Source: Mesorhizobium sp. SOD10 (GTDB lineage: Bacteria; Pseudomonadota; Alphaproteobacteria; Rhizobiales; Rhizobiaceae). From it: DNA of 64,000 nt. Positions 62,639 to 64,000 of this stretch are shown here, piece after piece (the stretch's first letter is position 1; every line of letters begins with the position of its first letter). The DNA lies in contig CCNA01000003.1 in assembly GCA_000824805.1 (NCBI GenBank), forward strand, positions 62,001 to 126,000, written 5' to 3'. The notes under the pieces were generated by a model. It ran no database searches, was not told the DNA's origin, and saw only the letters and a list, made by a program, of their open reading frames with translations. A program made the translations under genes and the position numbers.

Positions 62639-63046
62639 TCAGGCAGCCGGTGAGCGATCCAGTCGCATGTAGCGCCCTTCCGTCCGGAATCCGAACTTCT
62701 GGTAGAGGCTGTGAGCGTCGCTGGTCGTGAGGCTCCAATGAGGAACGGTCTTCATGTCGGGATGGTCGAGGAGGGCCTGCACAAGCCGTTTGCCGATGCC
62801 ATGCCCGCGATGCTCCGGCCAGACGATCACGTCGGCGAGATAGGCAAAGACCGTATAGTCGGTGATCGCGCGGGCAAAGCCGACCTGCTCGCCGTCAAGA
62901 TAGGCGCCGGCGCAAAGCGAGTTGTCGAAGGCACGGCGATTGGCCTCGTCGGTGCGCGACGCTCCCCAATAGCTTTGCATGAGCAGATCGGAGGTCGCCC
63001 GGAAATCGATCCGAGACAGGTCGAAACTGATTTCAATGTCCGGCAT
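62639..63046 (-). CDS. GNAT-family N-acetyltransferase
   Basis: 135 aa. GNAT core with VGFARAITDYTVFAYLADVIVWPEHRGHGIGKRLVQALLDHPD, where R-G-H-G-I-G-K is the acetyl-CoA loop, then WSLTTSDAHSLYQKFGFR and YMRLDR. Substrate unknown. It follows nadE by 7 bp on the same strand, probably cotranscribed. Confidence 0.9.
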   Translation of the reverse strand: MPDIEISFDLSRIDFRATSDLLMQSYWGASRTDEANRRAFDNSLCAGAYLDGEQVGFARAITDYTVFAYLADVIVWPEHRGHGIGKRLVQALLDHPDMKTVPHWSLTTSDAHSLYQKFGFRTEGRYMRLDRSPAA

Positions 63047-63053
63047 GCGGAGG

Positions 63054-64000
63054 CTAACCGCGGTCCCGGAACCGGTTGGTGATCGGGTATCGGCGGTCGC
63101 GGCCGAAATTCTTCTTCGTGATCTTTACGCCGGGCGCCGCCTGGCGGCGCTTGTATTCGGCGATGTAGAGCAGGTGCTCGACTCGCGTCACCGTCGCCCG
63201 GTCGTGGCCACGCGCGACGATATCGTCAACGCTCATCTCGTTTTCGACCAGGCATTCCAGGATATCGTCCAGCACCGGATAGGGCGGCAGCGAATCCTGG
63301 TCGGTCTGGTTTTCCCGCAGTTCCGCCGACGGCGCCTTGTCGATGATGTTCTTCGGGATCACCTCGCCGGACGGGCCGAGCGCGCCCGGCGGCACATGCG
63401 CATTGCGCCAGCGCGCGAGCGCATAAACCTGCATCTTGTAGAGATCCTTGATCGGATTGAAGCCGCCATTCATGTCGCCGTAAAGCGTGGCGTAGCCGAC
63501 CGACATCTCGCTTTTGTTGCCCGTGGTGACCACCATCGAGCCGAACTTGTTGGAGATTGCCATCAGGATCGTGCCGCGCGCGCGGCTCTGCAGGTTTTCC
63601 TCGGTGATGCCTTCCTGGGTTCCCTCGAAAAGTTGGGTCAGCGCGTGCTTGAAGCCTTCGACCGGCTCGGAGATCGGCACGATGTCGTAGCGACAGCCGA
63701 GCGCGCGCGCACAATCCTCGGCGTCCTTCAGCGAATCCTTCGACGTATAGCGGTAGGGCATCATCACGGTGCGCAGCCGCTCTTCGCCCAGCGCGTCGAC
63801 GGCCAAAGCCGCGCAGATCGCCGAGTCGATGCCGCCGGACAGACCGAGCACCACGTTCTTGAAACCGTTCTTGTTGACGTAATCGCGCAGGCCGAGCATG
63901 CAGGCCCGGTAGTCCGCCTCTTCCCGCTCCGGGATCTTCGACATCGGGCCTTCCGAGCAGACCCAGCTGTCTCCCTTCCTTTTCCAGGTGGTGACGTCGA
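63054..64000 (-). CDS. nadE: Glutamine-dependent NAD(+) synthetase, C-terminal part (cut by window edge)
   Basis: The reading frame continues without a stop to the window edge, so this is the 3' part of a longer gene. The visible portion, residues beginning DVTTWKRKGDSWVCSEG, is the linker and then the NAD synthetase ATP-pyrophosphatase domain: VLGLSGGIDSAICAALAVDAL (P-loop SGGIDS), SRARGTILMAISNKF, TTGNKSEMSVGYATLYGDMNGG and RYPITNRFR at the end. A 64-kDa NadE2-type enzyme with an N-terminal amidase domain is expected upstream. The ATG at 63944 is internal, not the start. Confidence 0.9.
   Translation of the reverse strand, partial: DVTTWKRKGDSWVCSEGPMSKIPEREEADYRACMLGLRDYVNKNGFKNVVLGLSGGIDSAICAALAVDALGEERLRTVMMPYRYTSKDSLKDAEDCARALGCRYDIVPISEPVEGFKHALTQLFEGTQEGITEENLQSRARGTILMAISNKFGSMVVTTGNKSEMSVGYATLYGDMNGGFNPIKDLYKMQVYALARWRNAHVPPGALGPSGEVIPKNIIDKAPSAELRENQTDQDSLPPYPVLDDILECLVENEMSVDDIVARGHDRATVTRVEHLLYIAEYKRRQAAPGVKITKKNFGRDRRYPITNRFRDRG

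Overview
The window looks like chromosome of an alphaproteobacterium of the Mesorhizobium / Phyllobacteriaceae type. The evidence is uniformly high GC, the linked clpP-clpX-lon-hupB block, family markers common in rhizobia (DUF3126 next to cysE, DUF982, a double cold-shock protein), several sugar ABC importers, and palindromic intergenic repeats of the rhizobial (RIME-like) kind. This is inferred from gene content; no database search was run.

Layout. 1-3000: end of a ribose-type ABC operon (binding protein, permease, SDR dehydrogenase). 3000-5300: a Cys-repeat secreted protein, tRNA-Val and tRNA-Asp, a small exported protein, a frameshifted orphan HK97-type prohead protease, and an unannotated 32-residue ORF with a RiPP (lasso-type) leader motif. 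5360-15000: a sugar catabolic locus. One arm is a MalK-type ATPase, RbsD-like mutarotase and ribokinase. The divergent arm is a Tat-exported binding protein and two permeases, with a CG-centred operator between -35 and -10. SIS-isomerase, creatininase-like and aldo/keto reductase genes follow. 15000-20500: HU, Lon, ClpX and ClpP. 20700-35150: housekeeping and metabolic genes (cysE, agmatinase family, gloA, ilvA, adenine deaminase), two tandem paralogous lipoprotein hydrolases and an outer-membrane beta-barrel.

35355-50956 is a 15.5 kb integrated element in tRNA-Leu(UAA), bounded by perfect 56-bp direct repeats. It carries a tyrosine integrase, an Xis-like gene, a replication-like gene, a DUF433/PIN-like toxin-antitoxin pair, and a tightly overlapping tail module: carbohydrate-binding coiled-coil protein, tape measure, tail hub and LamG protein. 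I see no capsid, portal or large terminase gene. The most striking content is a pair of paralogous proteins either side of the tail-hub gene. Both would expose an N-terminal Ser after Met removal. One aligns position by position with the HslV/proteasome catalytic Thr1-Asp17-Lys33; the other keeps the same Asp-Lys spacing. I regard them as candidate phage proteasome-like Ntn-hydrolases.

51000-64000: core genes again (NudK-type Nudix, Old Yellow Enzyme, DUF982, DUF2188, alpha/beta hydrolase, CinA-type MoCF protein, UspA, xanthine phosphoribosyltransferase, a second Nudix, two GNAT proteins, an ABC exporter, and NAD synthetase cut by the window edge), interspersed with three copies of a palindromic repeat whose inner hairpin shows a compensatory change.
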